A stretch of 64,000 bases of DNA from assembly GCA_027491075.1 (NCBI GenBank), contig JAIXWX010000011.1:1-64000 (forward strand), given 5' to 3'. Positions 63,997 to 64,000 of the stretch are shown here, in pieces. Position numbers and translations under genes: made by a program. How positions within the stretch are numbered: the first letter of the stretch is position 1; each line of letters begins with the position of its first letter. This DNA is from Flavobacteriales bacterium. Lineage in GTDB: Bacteria > Bacteroidota > Bacteroidia > Flavobacteriales_D > Sanyastnellaceae. The notes under the pieces were generated by a model that had not been told where the DNA came from, searched no databases, and was given only the letters and a program-made list of their open reading frames with translations.

Positions 63997-64000
63997 AGGG

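Overview
The window looks like a chromosomal segment of a Bacteroidota bacterium, most likely order Flavobacteriales. The grounds are: type IX secretion (T9SS) proteins (a PorP/SprF protein, a PorE-like OmpA protein, PorZ) and secreted proteins with T9SS-type C-terminal domains; lineage-typical families (IPExxxVDY protein next to pyruvate kinase, DUF4296, DUF3667); and repeated TAnnTTTG promoter -7 elements. By eye the DNA is moderately AT-rich and densely packed. No rRNA, tRNA, CRISPR array, insertion sequence or prophage was seen, and no gene-free stretch exceeds 300 bases. The genus cannot be named from the sequence alone.

Layout. 1-5400 (+): 3' part of a giant HYR-repeat adhesin-like protein, PorP/SprF, and a PorE-like TPR/propeller/OmpA protein. 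5400-13200: pyruvate kinase with its IPExxxVDY partner, S66 LD-carboxypeptidase, metG, a serine hydrolase, a methyltransferase and asd. 13270-23250 (+): a 1392-residue lamin-tail-domain surface protein, a NodB-type deacetylase, rsmA, a Nudix hydrolase, dnaG without zinc ligands, and a Gcr-family membrane protein. 23270-30380 (+): one suf operon (sufA-like, sufB, C, D, S, E, T-like) running into dxr. 30427-35100: a Crp/Fnr regulator divergent from a two-gene unit, a membrane PHP protein overlapping a glycosyltransferase-glycerophosphodiesterase fusion, plus a receiver-like protein. 35200-38430 (-): pyrH-frr-gltX-folB. 38545-41440: an aldehyde dehydrogenase and a 3-oxoacid CoA-transferase pair. 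41460-53933 (-): PBP1A with a zinc-ribbon-like insert, uvrC, an SDR, DUF4296, pyrC, DUF3667, a polyprenyl-phosphate mannosyltransferase-like protein, fbp and leuS. 54050-57617 (+): porZ and folC. 57614-64000: an ExbB-ExbD-TonB operon, Kup potassium transporter, NhaD antiporter, and a second ExbB-ExbD pair cut by the window end.

How the parts work together. The T9SS genes supply outer-membrane and periplasmic parts of the machinery that exports proteins like the HYR and lamin-tail proteins. The suf operon builds Fe-S clusters and is joined to the first committed enzyme of the MEP pathway, whose last two enzymes (IspG, IspH) are Fe-S proteins. Kup and NhaD suggest K+ uptake and Na+ extrusion, and the ExbB/ExbD units would use ion gradients to energise the envelope.

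The most unusual locus is 30427-35099. It holds an apparently unique-looking GT-C glycosyltransferase fused to a GDPD domain, coupled by a 113-base overlap to a membrane-anchored PHP phosphoesterase-like protein, under a shared intergenic region with a Crp/Fnr regulator and a perfect inverted repeat. Its function is not established here. Other points worth a second look are the zinc-ribbon-like insert in PBP1A, DnaG without zinc ligands, and two -7 elements placed so close to start codons that they imply leaderless mRNAs.
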